Source: an uncultured Ectothiorhodospiraceae bacterium (GTDB taxonomy: Bacteria > Pseudomonadota > Gammaproteobacteria > UBA6429 > Thiohalophilaceae). Taken from it: 64,000 nt of DNA. Every line of letters begins with the position of its first letter. Within the stretch, counting starts at the first letter, position 1. The notes under the pieces were generated by a model. It searched no databases, was not told where the DNA came from, and worked only from the letters and a program-made list of their open reading frames with translations. The translations under genes and the position numbers were made by a program. The stretch lies in assembly GCA_947259575.1 (NCBI GenBank), contig CAMYMU010000051.1, forward strand, positions 62,001 to 126,000, in the 5' to 3' direction. Below, one piece after another: positions 45,117 to 56,371 of the stretch.

Positions 45117-46954
45117 TAGTCTAACTCAAACTCTTGCTGCCAGTTTTTGTTATCAAATTGTTTCGGCTGGTCTTTTTTGCAGAGTATAATGTTTTCTAAT
45201 ACAAGATAGTCCATTTCAGTACGCATAAAACAACGATAGGCATCTTCTGGTGTACAAACAATAGGTTCACCTCGAACATTAAACGAGGTATTAATTAAAA
45301 TTGGGCAGCCAGTTTTCTTTTCAAATTTATCGAGCAGGTCATAAAAAGCCGGGTTAGTTTCTCCGCTAACAGTCTGAATACGGGCAGAAAAATCGACATG
45401 AGTAACAGCGGGTATCTCTGATCGCACTAATTTCAATTTATCTATTCCAAATAGTGTTTCTGCTGCAGTATTGATGTTTTTACGTTTTGCTTCAGTGATT
45501 GGTGCGACCAAAAGCATATATGGGCTAGGTCTGTCGAGTTGAAACCATTCACTAACTTTTTCAACTTTTACAGCTGGGGCGAAAGGGCGAAAACTTTCAC
45601 GGTATTTGATCTTTTGGTTCATAATGGATTGCATTTTTGGGCTGCGTGGATCACCAATAATAGATCTAGCGCCTAATGCTCGAGGCCCAAATTCCATTTT
45701 CCCTTGGAACCAGCCTACAACATTTTCTGATGCAAGAATGCTAACTAACGTATCTCTTAATTCATCAGTTGAAAGCTTTTTGTAATTAGCATTTGTATCA
45801 TCAAGGTAATTACTGATCTCGCTTTCAGAAAAGCTATTTCCTAAATACGAACCTTTCATAGTATCGGTAGAATTTGTTTCTCGTGAATTATTTTTATATT
45901 CATACCAAACAGAAAGCGCCGCACCAAGTGCGCCACCTGCATCACCTGCTGCTGGCTGAATCCAAATATCTTTAAACGGGCTTTCCCGCACTAAACGTCC
46001 GTTTGCAACGCAGTTAAGCGCGACACCTCCGGCAAGACATAAGTATTCAGTATCAAGCTCGTTGTAAATTGTGTGCGATAATTTTAGTACAATATCTTCT
46101 GTGACAACCTGTATTGAACGGGCGATGTCCATATCTTTTTGGGTGATCTCGCTTTCAGGTTTACGGACTGGCTGACCAAATAAGCGGTGAAATTTTTTAT
46201 TAGTCATGGTGAGTCCAGCTGCATAGTTGAAGTAACTCATGTCCAAACGAAATGTCCCATCATCTTTAACGTCAAGCAAATGTTCGTAGATGGTGCTGAC
46301 ATACTTGGGCTCACCATAGGGAGCCAAACCCATTAATTTATACTCGCCAGCGTTAACCTTAAATCCTAAGTAATAGGTGAATGCAGAATAAAGTAAGCCA
46401 AGCGAGTGGGGGAAGTTCAGTTCCCATTGAGGGGTGAGGGAGTTGTTTTTACCTAGCCAAACAGAGCTTGTCGCCCATTCTCCGACGCCATCAAGGCACA
46501 TGACGGCGGCTTTTTTATATGGACTTGGAAAAAATGCAGATGCAGCATGAGAACGATGGTGCTCATTAAAAAGCAATTTCGGTAATTCGTCGATACGTAA
46601 ATTACCGATGGCAGCAAGTTCTTTTTTCAGTGTTGTTTTTAAGAAAAGTTTTTCTTTTAGCCATATAGGCATAGCCGCAGTGAATGACCGAAAACCCTTT
46701 GGTGCGTATGTCAGGTACGTCTCTAATAACCGCTCAAACTTTAATAGTGGTTTATCGTAGAAGACAACATAATCTAGCTCAGCTAGATCAATACCTGACT
46801 CGTCTAAACAGAATTGGATTGCGTTACGAGGAAAAGCAGAGTCATGTTTCTTCCTTGTGTAACGTTCTTCTTGCGCAGCTGCTTTGATCTGGCCATTTAC
46901 GACCAGTGCAGCCGCACTGTCATGGTAATAGGCCGAAATACCCAGGATATTCAC
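45116..46954 (-). CDS. NodU/CmcH-family carbamoyltransferase
   Basis: The 612-residue enzyme transfers a carbamoyl group from carbamoyl phosphate (via carbamoyl-AMP) to a hydroxyl, often on a glycan. The N-terminal TsaD-like domain has GISAYYHDSAAALV, EERYTRKKHD, FNEHHRSHAASAFFPS and CLDGVGEWA; the C-terminal domain has KMEFGPRALGARSI and LINTSFNVRGEPIVCTPEDA. The start is GTG at 46954. It probably decorates the polysaccharide made by the adjacent island. Confidence 0.93.
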   Translation of the reverse strand: MNILGISAYYHDSAAALVVNGQIKAAAQEERYTRKKHDSAFPRNAIQFCLDESGIDLAELDYVVFYDKPLLKFERLLETYLTYAPKGFRSFTAAMPIWLKEKLFLKTTLKKELAAIGNLRIDELPKLLFNEHHRSHAASAFFPSPYKKAAVMCLDGVGEWATSSVWLGKNNSLTPQWELNFPHSLGLLYSAFTYYLGFKVNAGEYKLMGLAPYGEPKYVSTIYEHLLDVKDDGTFRLDMSYFNYAAGLTMTNKKFHRLFGQPVRKPESEITQKDMDIARSIQVVTEDIVLKLSHTIYNELDTEYLCLAGGVALNCVANGRLVRESPFKDIWIQPAAGDAGGALGAALSVWYEYKNNSRETNSTDTMKGSYLGNSFSESEISNYLDDTNANYKKLSTDELRDTLVSILASENVVGWFQGKMEFGPRALGARSIIGDPRSPKMQSIMNQKIKYRESFRPFAPAVKVEKVSEWFQLDRPSPYMLLVAPITEAKRKNINTAAETLFGIDKLKLVRSEIPAVTHVDFSARIQTVSGETNPAFYDLLDKFEKKTGCPILINTSFNVRGEPIVCTPEDAYRCFMRTEMDYLVLENIILCKKDQPKQFDNKNWQQEFELD

Positions 46955-47074
46955 AAATCCAGACTTCCATATGCTTGTTTGATATAGCTCAAATTAAAAT
47001 TATGCATTTTCAAAGATATACTTACAAACCCTAATTCATCTATTTAATAAGACTCTAGTGTAAAAGGTTTGTTT

Positions 47075-47105
47075 TTGTTAAAATTCGCGCAATTGCACCT
47101 ATACT
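47075..47105 (+). promoter_or_regulatory. Candidate thrS promoter
   Basis: TTGTTA (47075-47080) and a good -10 TATACT (47100-47105) are separated by 19 bp, longer than ideal. They lie about 107 bp upstream of the thrS ATG, leaving room for a structured leader. Confidence 0.4.
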
Positions 47106-47131
47106 CTAGTAAGGTGAATAGTTGAATTAGC

Positions 47132-47156
47132 CAATGGCCTCACGTATCGGCCATTG
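47132..47156 (+). promoter_or_regulatory. Stem-loop in the thrS leader
   Basis: CAATGGCC (47132-47139) and GGCCATTG (47149-47156) form a perfect 8-bp stem with a 9-nt loop, 55 bp before the ATG. In E. coli, ThrS represses its own mRNA by binding leader structures that mimic tRNA-Thr; this hairpin could play a comparable part. No T-tract follows, so it is not a terminator. Confidence 0.4.
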
Positions 47157-47211
47157 ATATTAAGCATGCGGTTCTTTGTAGGGATCGCCACTGAGAAATG
47201 AGGACAACAAC

Positions 47212-49137
47212 ATGCCTGTTATTACCCTGCCTGATGGTAGCCATCGGGAATATTCCAATCCTTTGACAATCGCCGAAGTCGCAGCCGATATTGGCGCGGG
47301 TCTGGCGAAAGCCGCCATTGCGGGCAAAATCGACGATAAGCTGCTCGATACCAGCTACAAAATCGATAATGATGTTGAGCTGGCAATTATTACCGATAAG
47401 AATGAGGAAGGCCTAGAGGTCATTCGTCATTCAACTGCCCACTTATTAGCTCAAGCTGTCCAGCAAATTTATCCTAAGGCTCAGGTCACCATTGGTCCTG
47501 TGATCGATGACGGTTTCTATTACGACTTTGCCTATGAGCCAGGTTTTTCTGAGTCCGATCTGTCAAAGATCGAGCAGAAAATGAATGAGCTGGTGAAAAA
47601 AGACTTACCGGTTGAGCGCCAGGTGATGGCGCGTGATGAAGCCGTGAAGTTCTTCCGTGATATGGGTGAGGAGTACAAGGCGAAAATCATCGAAGATATT
47701 CCAGAAGATCAGGAGCTCTCACTATATAAACAGGGTGATTTCATTGACCTCTGCCGTGGTCCCCATGTGCCCTCTACGGGCAAGTTAAAAGCCTTCAAAC
47801 TCATGAAGTTAGCCGGTGCCTATTGGCGTGGCGACAGCAATAATGAAATGCTACAGCGCGTTTACGGCACGGCCTGGGCGAACAAGAAAGACCTAAAAGG
47901 CTACTTGCATCGCCTGGAAGAAGCAGAGAAACGTGACCACCGTAAAATCGGTAAACAACTGAATCTCTTTCATTCACAGGAAGAAGCGCCGGGTATGGTG
48001 TTCTGGCATGACAAGGGCTGGACGCTGTATCAGCAGATTGAACAATACATCCGTAATAAACTTCGCCAGCATGGCTATCAAGAGGTGCGCACTCCTCAGG
48101 TCGTCGATCGCAGCTTATGGGAGAAATCAGGTCACTGGGAAAAATTCCATGACATGATGTTTACGACTCATTCGGAGAACCGTGATTACGCGGTGAAGCC
48201 CATGAACTGCCCCTGTCATGTGCAAATCTATAACCATGGCCTACGCAGCTACCGGGATTTACCTCTGCGGATGGCCGAATTTGGCTCATGTCACCGTAAT
48301 GAGCCCTCAGGAACACTTCACGGCCTGATGCGGGTGCGTAACTTCACCCAGGATGATGCGCATATCTTCTGCACCGAAGAGCAGATCCAGGACGAGGTGG
48401 TAAACTTCAATAAATTGCTGTTCGAAGTCTACAAAGACTTTGGCTTTGAAGATGTCCTGATTAAGCTTTCAACTCGCCCAGAACAACGGGTTGGCTCCGA
48501 TGAGGTTTGGGACAAGGCTGAGGCAGCCCTTGAAAAAGCATTGGATAACATGAGCTTAGAGTGGGAGTTACAGCCTGGCGAAGGAGCCTTCTACGGCCCT
48601 AAAATTGAGTTTTCCCTGCGAGATTGCATCGGCCGTGTCTGGCAATGCGGTACGATCCAGGTCGATTTCTCCATGCCCGGAAGACTGGGGGCTGAATATG
48701 TAGCGGAAGACGGTTCTCGTAAGACACCTGTAATGTTACACCGTGCGATTGTCGGCTCTATGGAGCGTTTCATCGGCGTCTTGATCGAGCACTATGCGGG
48801 GATTTTCCCGCTCTGGTTGGCGCCAGTGCAGGCAGTAATCATGAATATTACCGACCGATCCCTCGATTTTGTGAACGAAGCGGTAAAAACCTTGCAAAAC
48901 AAGGGAATCAGAGTGATTCCCGACTTGAGAAATGAGAAGATCGGCTTTAAAATCCGCGAGCATACGCTACAGAAGATCCCCTATATGCTGGTCGTCGGTG
49001 ATAGGGAAGTTGAGAATAAAACTGTGGCCGTGCGTACACGAGGTGGTGAGGATCTTGGGGCCATGTCCCTGGACGAGTTAGTGACGAAACTCACCGATGA
49101 AATCGCGTGCCACGGCCGTAGTCGTTTGGAGGAATAA
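47212..49137 (+). CDS. thrS: Threonyl-tRNA synthetase
   Basis: This class II synthetase of 641 residues charges tRNA-Thr. Order of domains: TGS (1-60), editing domain with [11 protein letters not shown] and the cysteine in DLCRGPHVP, catalytic core with motif 2 ([20 protein letters not shown]), CPCH zinc ligand and motif 3 ([14 protein letters not shown]), then the anticodon-binding domain ending near SRLEE. It is preceded by a leader hairpin and followed by infC, whose ribosome site lies at the end of thrS. Confidence 0.97.
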   Translation: MPVITLPDGSHREYSNPLTIAEVAADIGAGLAKAAIAGKIDDKLLDTSYKIDNDVELAIITDKNEEGLEVIRHSTAHLLAQAVQQIYPKAQVTIGPVIDDGFYYDFAYEPGFSESDLSKIEQKMNELVKKDLPVERQVMARDEAVKFFRDMGEEYKAKIIEDIPEDQELSLYKQGDFIDLCRGPHVPSTGKLKAFKLMKLAGAYWRGDSNNEMLQRVYGTAWANKKDLKGYLHRLEEAEKRDHRKIGKQLNLFHSQEEAPGMVFWHDKGWTLYQQIEQYIRNKLRQHGYQEVRTPQVVDRSLWEKSGHWEKFHDMMFTTHSENRDYAVKPMNCPCHVQIYNHGLRSYRDLPLRMAEFGSCHRNEPSGTLHGLMRVRNFTQDDAHIFCTEEQIQDEVVNFNKLLFEVYKDFGFEDVLIKLSTRPEQRVGSDEVWDKAEAALEKALDNMSLEWELQPGEGAFYGPKIEFSLRDCIGRVWQCGTIQVDFSMPGRLGAEYVAEDGSRKTPVMLHRAIVGSMERFIGVLIEHYAGIFPLWLAPVQAVIMNITDRSLDFVNEAVKTLQNKGIRVIPDLRNEKIGFKIREHTLQKIPYMLVVGDREVENKTVAVRTRGGEDLGAMSLDELVTKLTDEIACHGRSRLEE

Positions 49138-49140
49138 AGT

Positions 49141-49659
49141 ATCGCAAAAGCAAAAGAAACGCGCATCAACGATGCCATAACTGGCAAAGAAGTGCGTGTG
49201 ATTGGTGCAGATGGTGAACAAGCAGGTGTGATGACGGTTGAGCAGGCGCAAGAGCTGGCTTACGATGCAGATCTGGATCTCGTCGAGATATCACCCGAAG
49301 CTGACCCACCCGTATGTCGAGTAATGGACTATGGCAAGTACTTGTTTGAACTTAACAAGAAAAAGCATGCGGCGAAAAAGAAACAAAAAGTAATTCACGT
49401 TAAGGAAGTGAAGTTCCGACCAGGAACGGAAGAGCAGGACTATCAGGTAAAGCTGCGTAACCTGACGCGTTTCCTTAACAACGGCGACAAGGCAAAAGTA
49501 ACATTGCGCTTTCGTGGTCGTGAAATGGCTCACATGGAATTGGGTAAACAGCTGTTGGAACGAGTCGAGAAAGATTTAGAAGAACTCGGTTCAGTCGAAC
49601 AGTATCCAAAAATGGAAGGGCGGCAAATGGTCATGGTCATTGCCCCCAAAAAGCACTAA
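49141..49659 (+). CDS. infC: Translation initiation factor IF-3, ATC start
   Basis: IF-3 binds the 30S subunit and proofreads initiation. The conserved N-terminus ([17 protein letters not shown]) begins well before the first ATG/GTG-type codon in frame. The only sensible start is ATC at 49141, which has GGAGG at 49128-49132 and an ideal 8-nt spacing. That gives 172 residues. Rare AUU/AUC-type starts are a hallmark of infC and let IF-3 repress its own synthesis. Other motifs: [37 protein letters not shown] and [10 protein letters not shown]. Confidence 0.93.
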   Translation: MAKAKETRINDAITGKEVRVIGADGEQAGVMTVEQAQELAYDADLDLVEISPEADPPVCRVMDYGKYLFELNKKKHAAKKKQKVIHVKEVKFRPGTEEQDYQVKLRNLTRFLNNGDKAKVTLRFRGREMAHMELGKQLLERVEKDLEELGSVEQYPKMEGRQMVMVIAPKKH

Positions 49660-49893
49660 CTAGATTTTACAATTTGATTAACTGGCACACGTGAGCCCTC
49701 AGCGGTTGACGCTACTGTCGAATCGCAAGTGACTGAAAACGTCACGAGCGAAGGTAAGACAAGACAAAAATTTGTGAAAGAGCGGAGTTTACGATTTGTA
49801 AATGAGCAACTTGAAGAAATTTTTAACGCAGTATTACCGAGCGCAGTAGTTTTCAGAAGTTGGAAGTGGTTAAGCGTAAGAGGAGATATAAAG

Positions 49894-50091
49894 ATGCCTA
49901 AAATGAAGACCAACCGTGGCGCTGCCAAGCGTTTTCGGAAAACTGCCTCTGGCAAATTCAAACGCGCACAGTCGCATCGTCGTCACATCCTGACGAAGAA
50001 GAGCACCAAGCGTAAACGTCAACTCCGTATCGGTGAACTTGTGAACAAAGCTGACACCAAGCTTATTGCTCGCATGTTGCCTTACGTATAA
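49894..50091 (+). CDS. rpmI: Ribosomal protein L35
   Basis: This 65-residue basic protein of the 50S subunit runs from [16 protein letters not shown] through [18 protein letters not shown]. The frame is open from 49729, but the ATG at 49894 (behind AGGAG) gives the exact family length and N-terminus. The 234 bp between infC and rpmI carry no other gene. By analogy to E. coli they could hold the L20-controlled translational operator. Confidence 0.96.
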   Translation: MPKMKTNRGAAKRFRKTASGKFKRAQSHRRHILTKKSTKRKRQLRIGELVNKADTKLIARMLPYV

Positions 50092-50105
50092 GGGAGGACT
50101 GGACG

Positions 50106-50462
50106 ATGCCTAGAGTAAAACGTGGTGTAACTGCACGCGCTAAACACAAAAAAGTCTTAAACCTGGCCAAAGGTTATTACGGTCGTCGTAAAAACGTCTA
50201 CCGTGTTGCGACCCAGGCCGTTACCAAAGCGGGTCAATATGCCTACCGCGATCGTCGCCAGCGTAAACGCCAATTCCGCACACTGTGGATTGCACGTATT
50301 AATGCGGCAGCACGGGAATGTGGACTTTCTTACAGTCGATTTATCAATGGGCTGAAGAAAGCGGATATTGCCATCGATCGCAAAGTGCTCGCTGATATTG
50401 CCGTCTTTGATAAAACCGCTTTTGCAGCCCTCGCGGAAAAGGCCAAGGCCAGCCTCGCATAG
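50106..50462 (+). CDS. rplT: Ribosomal protein L20
   Basis: This 118-residue 50S assembly protein has the opening [17 protein letters not shown] and contains [12 protein letters not shown] and [17 protein letters not shown]. It lies 14 bp after rpmI behind GGGAGGAC. In E. coli L20 represses rpmI translation. A terminator follows at 50521. Confidence 0.97.
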   Translation: MPRVKRGVTARAKHKKVLNLAKGYYGRRKNVYRVATQAVTKAGQYAYRDRRQRKRQFRTLWIARINAAARECGLSYSRFINGLKKADIAIDRKVLADIAVFDKTAFAALAEKAKASLA

Positions 50463-50520
50463 TTTGTTGCAAGTTCGACGCACCGATTTGATTTTATTTG
50501 ATCGGTAAAAGCTATAACGA

Positions 50521-50555
50521 AACGGGAAGGTCCAGGCTTGGGTCTTCCCGTTTTT
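50521..50555 (+). terminator. Terminator/attenuator between rplT and pheS
   Basis: The stem AACGGGAAG (50521-50529) pairs with CTTCCCGTT (50544-50552), with an inner CCA/TGG hairpin and five T at 50551-50555. It sits 69 bp before the pheS start. In E. coli a Phe-rich leader peptide (pheM) and attenuator occupy this spot. I see no phenylalanine-rich leader frame here, so simple termination or read-through control is preferred. Confidence 0.8.
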
Positions 50556-50600
50556 GTCTGTATTGGATTTATAACGATAATTTAATAATTGGGCGCGTAA

Positions 50601-51647
<1,047 letters not shown>

Positions 51648-51658
51648 AGCGAATAACA

Positions 51659-54034
51659 ATGAAGTTTAGTGAACAGTGGTTAAGAGAATGGGTGAACCCT
51701 TCTGTCTCAACAGAAGAACTCGCTGATCAGTTAACGATGGCGGGACTCGAAGTTGACGCTATTGAACCGGTTGCAGCCGAATTCGACAAAGTTGTTGTTG
51801 GTGAAGTTAAAACGATAGAAATACACCCCGATGCCGACAAGTTACGCGTCTGTAAAGTTGATGTTGGCGGAAAAGAAGAACTAAACATCGTTTGTGGTGC
51901 TGCCAATGTTGCTGAAGGCATGAAAGTGCCCGCTGCATTAATTGGTGCCAAATTGCCGGGCGGTTTTAAAATTAAAAAATCCAAATTACGTGGCGTCGAA
52001 TCATTTGGCATGTTGTGTTCAGCAAAAGAACTCGGTCTTGCTGAATCGGCTGATGGCCTGTTACCGCTAGATGCTGATGCACCTGTTGGCAAATCGATAA
52101 GAGAATATTTGGTACTTGAAGATGTAAGTATTGAATTAGGCCTGACACCGAACCGTGGTGATTGCCTTAGTATTGAAGGTATTGCGCGAGAAACGGGCGT
52201 CCTGAACAACCTGGATGTAAAAGGCCCTGAGATCAAACCTGTTAAAGCAAAAAATAAAGAAACCTTGAAGGTAACCTTAACTGCGGATGACGATTGTCCG
52301 CAGTATTGTGGCCGGGTGATAAAGAATATCGATCCAATGGCAGCAACGCCGATGTGGATGCAGGAAAAATTGCGTCGATGCGGTCTAAGAAGCTTGTCGC
52401 CAACAGTCGACGTAACCAACTACGTCCTGTTAGAACTTGGACAACCCATGCATGCCTTCGATCTAGCCAAAATTAATGGTGGCATCAATGTGCGTCATGC
52501 CAAGAAGGGTGAGAGCTTATTGTTACTTGATGGGCAGACAGTAGAGCTTACAACAGGATCCCTGGTCATTGCTGACGACAAAGGTCCTTTAGCGCTAGCA
52601 GGCATCATGGGTGGTGAAGAGAGCGCAGTGCATAACGACACGGTGGATATCTTCCTGGAAAGTGCCTTTTTCAATCCAGTAAGTATTGCGGGTAAGGCGA
52701 GAGGCTACGGACTTCATACCGATTCTTCTCATCGCTTTGAAAGGGGCGTATCTCCTGAACTACAAGAGCTCGCTATTGAGAGAGCGACCGATTTACTACT
52801 CGAGATTGTCGGAGGTGAACCCGGTCCAGTCATTAAGCAGACAGCGAAAGCAAAGTTACCGATTAATCCAAGCATCGATCTAAGGCCAGCAAGAATCGAG
52901 CGAGTCTTAGGCGCAAATGTATCGAATAAGGAAGTGGAAAATATCCTCAAACGATTGGGTATGGAACTGAAGAAAAACGGGGATGGATGGAAAGTGACAC
53001 CACCAGCGTTCCGATTTGACGTGCAATATGAGGTCGACCTGATTGAGGAGATAGCACGAATCTATGGCTACAACAATTTGCCCTTAGAAAAGCCCTCAGC
53101 GCCTCTGACAATTGGCTCGATTCCAGAGGCTCAACTCAATCTTCGTCGCATACGCCAGGCCTTGGTCGACCTGGGGTATCAGGAGGCGATTACGTATAGC
53201 TTCGTCGATGAAAAGGTTCAGTCAGCGATTGAACCCGAGCAGCCATCAATTGCCTTGGCCAACCCAATTTCTTCTGAAATGGGAGTGATGCGGACCAGTT
53301 TATGGCCTGGATTAGTCCAGGCAGTGAAATTTAACTTGCATCGCCAGCAAAATAGGTTATTTTTATTCGAGTGCGGTCTTAAGTTTACCCAACAAAGCAC
53401 TGATTTAAATCAGGAAATGGTGGTAGCAGGACTTGTTTCAGGTGAGCGTATGTTACCCACCTGGGACGCAAAATCGGAGAATGTTGATTTTTTCGATGCG
53501 AAAGGGCATTTAGCCGCATTATTTGAGCTAACTGGTTGTTTTGAAAGCTTTAAATATGTGTCGGAGTCACATCCAGCCTTGCATCCTGGTCAGTCAGCCA
53601 GGATATATCGTGATGGCGATCCCATTGGTTGGTTAGGTTTATTGCATCCAAAGGTGGCAAAACTGCTGGATCTAGACCACACTATGTATCTATTTGAATT
53701 AAAAGCAGATAGTTTGCTGAAGGGTAGCCTGCCGAGTTATGAGGCGGTATCGAAGTTCCCAGCAATTCGACGCGACTTGTCAATTGTGGTGGATCAGGCG
53801 GTAACGGCTGATAACGTGCGAGAAACGATCGCGAAAGCAGCACCCGAGACGCTAAGAAAGATAGAGTTATTTGATATGTATGTGGGCGAAGGTATTGATT
53901 CTGGTAGAAAAAGTCTGAGTATGGGCTTGACCTTACAGGATCTTTCGCGCACTCTTATAGACAGTGAAATTGAAGAGGTCATGCAGCGCGTTATCGATCA
54001 ACTGCACAAAGACCTAGGGGCAACCCTAAGATAA
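51659..54034 (+). CDS. pheT: Phenylalanyl-tRNA synthetase beta subunit
   Basis: This is the 791-residue subunit for tRNA recognition and editing. Domains in order: N-terminal EMAP-like tRNA-binding fold ([15 protein letters not shown]), B3/B4 editing region ([27 protein letters not shown]), B5, the inactive catalytic-like core ([13 protein letters not shown]), and the C-terminal FDX-ACB anticodon domain ([14 protein letters not shown]). Confidence 0.96.
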   Translation: MKFSEQWLREWVNPSVSTEELADQLTMAGLEVDAIEPVAAEFDKVVVGEVKTIEIHPDADKLRVCKVDVGGKEELNIVCGAANVAEGMKVPAALIGAKLPGGFKIKKSKLRGVESFGMLCSAKELGLAESADGLLPLDADAPVGKSIREYLVLEDVSIELGLTPNRGDCLSIEGIARETGVLNNLDVKGPEIKPVKAKNKETLKVTLTADDDCPQYCGRVIKNIDPMAATPMWMQEKLRRCGLRSLSPTVDVTNYVLLELGQPMHAFDLAKINGGINVRHAKKGESLLLLDGQTVELTTGSLVIADDKGPLALAGIMGGEESAVHNDTVDIFLESAFFNPVSIAGKARGYGLHTDSSHRFERGVSPELQELAIERATDLLLEIVGGEPGPVIKQTAKAKLPINPSIDLRPARIERVLGANVSNKEVENILKRLGMELKKNGDGWKVTPPAFRFDVQYEVDLIEEIARIYGYNNLPLEKPSAPLTIGSIPEAQLNLRRIRQALVDLGYQEAITYSFVDEKVQSAIEPEQPSIALANPISSEMGVMRTSLWPGLVQAVKFNLHRQQNRLFLFECGLKFTQQSTDLNQEMVVAGLVSGERMLPTWDAKSENVDFFDAKGHLAALFELTGCFESFKYVSESHPALHPGQSARIYRDGDPIGWLGLLHPKVAKLLDLDHTMYLFELKADSLLKGSLPSYEAVSKFPAIRRDLSIVVDQAVTADNVRETIAKAAPETLRKIELFDMYVGEGIDSGRKSLSMGLTLQDLSRTLIDSEIEEVMQRVIDQLHKDLGATLR

Positions 54035-54059
54035 TAACAGGCCGAGAGAAAAAATAACG

Positions 54060-54362
54060 ATGGCATTGACCAAAGCGGAAATGGCAGAACGCTTGTTTGA
54101 AGAGTTGGGGCTTAACAAGCGAGAAGCAAAAGAACTGGTTGAGCAATTTTTTGAAGAAATCCGTGGTTCTCTGGAGGGAGGGGCACAGGTTAAGCTATCC
54201 GGTTTTGGAAATTTTGATTTACGGGACAAAAAACAGCGTCCAGGTCGTAACCCGAAGACCGGGGAAAATATACCCATCACAGCAAGGCGTGTTGTGACAT
54301 TTCGACCAGGACAAAAACTAAAGGCGCGCGTAGAAGCTTATGCTGGAACCCAGCAACAATAA
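54060..54362 (+). CDS. ihfA: Integration host factor alpha subunit
   Basis: This 100-residue DNA-bending protein of the HU/IHF family has the opening [17 protein letters not shown], the beta-arm region [20 protein letters not shown] and C-terminal [17 protein letters not shown]. It is downstream of pheT, the conserved gammaproteobacterial position. The 3' end overlaps the MerR-type gene by 23 bases. Confidence 0.96.
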   Translation: MALTKAEMAERLFEELGLNKREAKELVEQFFEEIRGSLEGGAQVKLSGFGNFDLRDKKQRPGRNPKTGENIPITARRVVTFRPGQKLKARVEAYAGTQQQ

Positions 54363-54693
54363 CGAATTGCCACCTATTCCGGGTAAACGCTATTTCACGA
54401 TTGGTGAAGTCAGCGATCTGTGTGAGGTAAAACCGCATGTGTTGCGCTATTGGGAACAGGAATTTCCCCAGCTAAAGCCCGTTAAACGCCGTGGCAATCG
54501 ACGTTACTATCAACGACAAGATGTGGTGATGATTCGCCAGATCCGCAGCTTGTTGTATGAACAGGGCTATACCATCGGCGGTGCTCGCCTTCAGTTGACC
54601 GAGACGGGCAAAGAAGATGGCAAGCTCAGTTCTGAAACTATCCAGAACATGCTCTCCGAACTGGAAGAAATCAAAGCCATTCTGAATTCATAA
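54340..54693 (+). CDS. MerR-family transcriptional regulator
   Basis: The 117-residue protein has an N-terminal winged helix ([22 protein letters not shown], about residues 18-39; [14 protein letters not shown] wing), then a helical dimerisation region. It lacks obvious metal-binding cysteines in the C-terminus. This gene regularly follows ihfA in gammaproteobacteria, though its target is unknown. It overlaps ihfA by 23 bases. Confidence 0.92.
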   Translation: MLEPSNNNELPPIPGKRYFTIGEVSDLCEVKPHVLRYWEQEFPQLKPVKRRGNRRYYQRQDVVMIRQIRSLLYEQGYTIGGARLQLTETGKEDGKLSSETIQNMLSELEEIKAILNS

Positions 54694-54767
54694 TCTCATC
54701 GCGATATTTACCAACTATGGTAAACTCCGCATCGCAGATTCAGCAGTAATCTCAAAAGATATTCAAA

Positions 54768-54844
54768 CGGGGCATAGCGCAGTCTGGTAGCGCACCACAC
54801 TGGGGGTGTGGGGGTCGTAGGTTCAAATCCTGCTGTCCCGACCA
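54768..54844 (+). tRNA. tRNA-Pro (anticodon GGG)
   Basis: This is a 77-nt cloverleaf. The acceptor CGGGGCA pairs with TGTCCCG (one G-U), the D-arm is GCGCAGTCTGGTAGCGC, the anticodon stem is CACAC/GTGTG with loop TGGGGGT carrying GGG, the T-arm is AGGTTCAAATCCT, and CCA is encoded. It follows the MerR-type gene by 74 bp. Confidence 0.95.
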
Positions 54845-54851
54845 TACATAT

Positions 54852-54882
54852 AAAAAAGCCGGTCATAGTGACCGGCTTTTTT
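54852..54882. terminator. Bidirectional terminator after tRNA-Pro
   Basis: A perfect 14-bp stem (54852-54865 with 54869-54882) has the core GCCGGTCA/TGACCGGC, a TAG loop, an A6 flank and a T6 flank. It terminates tRNA-Pro on plus and would also end the minus-strand sugar dehydrogenase gene at 54936. Confidence 0.95.
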
Positions 54883-54935
54883 GTTGTTTAAACATTAGAC
54901 CATTAAGAACTCTTTAATGGTTAGTGAAAGGTTTT

Positions 54936-56207
54936 TTAAAGGCGACCATCAACTTTTTCTTTTGGCAGAATATTTTTAACGTCAAATAGGATGTGTTTTT
55001 CTTTACCTAACAGATTAATGGCTTCAGCACCCATATCTTTAAACTGATCATGGGCGACAGTTATAATAATCGCATCATAGCTATTCGGCTTGATTTCTGT
55101 GATCAATTTAATACCATATTCTTCAAAGGCTTCTTCAGAATTAACCCAGGGATCGTAGATATCGACCTTGGCATTATGCTTTTCTAATTCACAAGAAATA
55201 TCGGAGACCCGTGTATTTCTTAGGTCAGGGCAATTTTCTTTAAAAGCAAAACCCATGATCAATATTTTTGAATCAACTACATGAATGCGTTTTTGTGTCA
55301 TTAAGCGAATAACTCGTCCCGCGACATAGCTACCCATACCATCATTGATTCGACGACCCGCAAGAATGATATCCGGGTGATAACCCATACTTTCCGCTTT
55401 TTGTGTTAAGTAATAAGGGTCAACACTAATGCAATGCCCACCTACAAGGCCGGGACGGAAGTGCAAGAAGTTCCATTTTGTTCCCGCGGCTTCAAGTACT
55501 TCAAGAGTATCAATTCCAAGTGTGTTAAAGATAATGGCCAGTTCATTAACAAAAGCAATATTTAGGTCGCGCTGGGTGTTTTCGATGACTTTAGATGCCT
55601 CAGCAACCTTGATGGAGCTCGCCTTATGTGTACCAGCGGTAATGACTTTACTATAAAGCTCATCGACGAAGTCCGCTGTATCCGGTGTAGACCCAGATGT
55701 GACTTTTAGAATATTCGTTAGGCGATGTTCTTTATCCCCGGGGTTAATTCGTTCAGGACTATACCCGGCATAGAAATCAGTATTAAAGGTTAAGCCTGAT
55801 TCTTGTTCTAATACGGGGATACAAATTTCTTCAGTCGCTCCAGGAAACACAGTCGATTCATAAATAACCACATCGTCTTTTTTTAGGATACTGCCGATGG
55901 TTTTACTTGCGGCCTGTAAAGTGCGTAAATCGGGACTGTTATAGTTGTCAATGGGCGTCGGCACGGTCACTATGAAGACATTACAGTCGGCAATGCCGGA
56001 AACATCGTTGGTAAATGAGAGCTTCCTGGCCTCAGCGAGGAGTTCGGGCTCAACTTCCAGAGTTGAATCTTTACCAAATTGCAGTTCTGCTACGCGAGGT
56101 TGATTAATATCAAAGCCAACGGTATCAAACAGTTTTCCAAACTCAATAGCTAAAGGTAGACCGACATAACCAAGGCCCACAATGGCGATTTTATTATCAT
56201 TTGCCAT
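54936..56207 (-). CDS. tviB: UDP-HexNAc 6-dehydrogenase (TviB/WbpO-like)
   Basis: The 423-residue enzyme oxidises C6 of a UDP-N-acetylhexosamine in two NAD-dependent steps, giving a UDP-HexNAc uronic acid. Motifs are [22 protein letters not shown], the E(S/T)TVFPGATEE segment, [26 protein letters not shown], and the catalytic cysteine in [16 protein letters not shown]. These match the TviB/WbpO branch better than UDP-glucose dehydrogenase. It stands alone on the minus strand, divergent from the exopolysaccharide operon. The uronic acid could be the substrate of the AsnB-like amidotransferase at 32300. Confidence 0.88.
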   Translation of the reverse strand: MANDNKIAIVGLGYVGLPLAIEFGKLFDTVGFDINQPRVAELQFGKDSTLEVEPELLAEARKLSFTNDVSGIADCNVFIVTVPTPIDNYNSPDLRTLQAASKTIGSILKKDDVVIYESTVFPGATEEICIPVLEQESGLTFNTDFYAGYSPERINPGDKEHRLTNILKVTSGSTPDTADFVDELYSKVITAGTHKASSIKVAEASKVIENTQRDLNIAFVNELAIIFNTLGIDTLEVLEAAGTKWNFLHFRPGLVGGHCISVDPYYLTQKAESMGYHPDIILAGRRINDGMGSYVAGRVIRLMTQKRIHVVDSKILIMGFAFKENCPDLRNTRVSDISCELEKHNAKVDIYDPWVNSEEAFEEYGIKLITEIKPNSYDAIIITVAHDQFKDMGAEAINLLGKEKHILFDVKNILPKEKVDGRL

Positions 56208-56371
56208 GTTTTTCTCTCATAGATGAATCAAGGGGTTATAATACAAAATGAATGTTAAGCTATATTAATTTTGTTTAAAAATCATTAAGATATTTTGATC
56301 AATTTACCTATTTCATTGAAAGAATGCTATTTAGACTCAAGTACAAGTCAATAAAATAAAGAGTATAAAAA

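Noticed and set aside
51727-52419. Long minus-strand open frame (230 codons) opposite pheT
   Set aside because: It is antisense to a highly conserved pheT coding region, has serine/proline/threonine-rich composition typical of a shadow frame, and shows no ribosome site or family motif.
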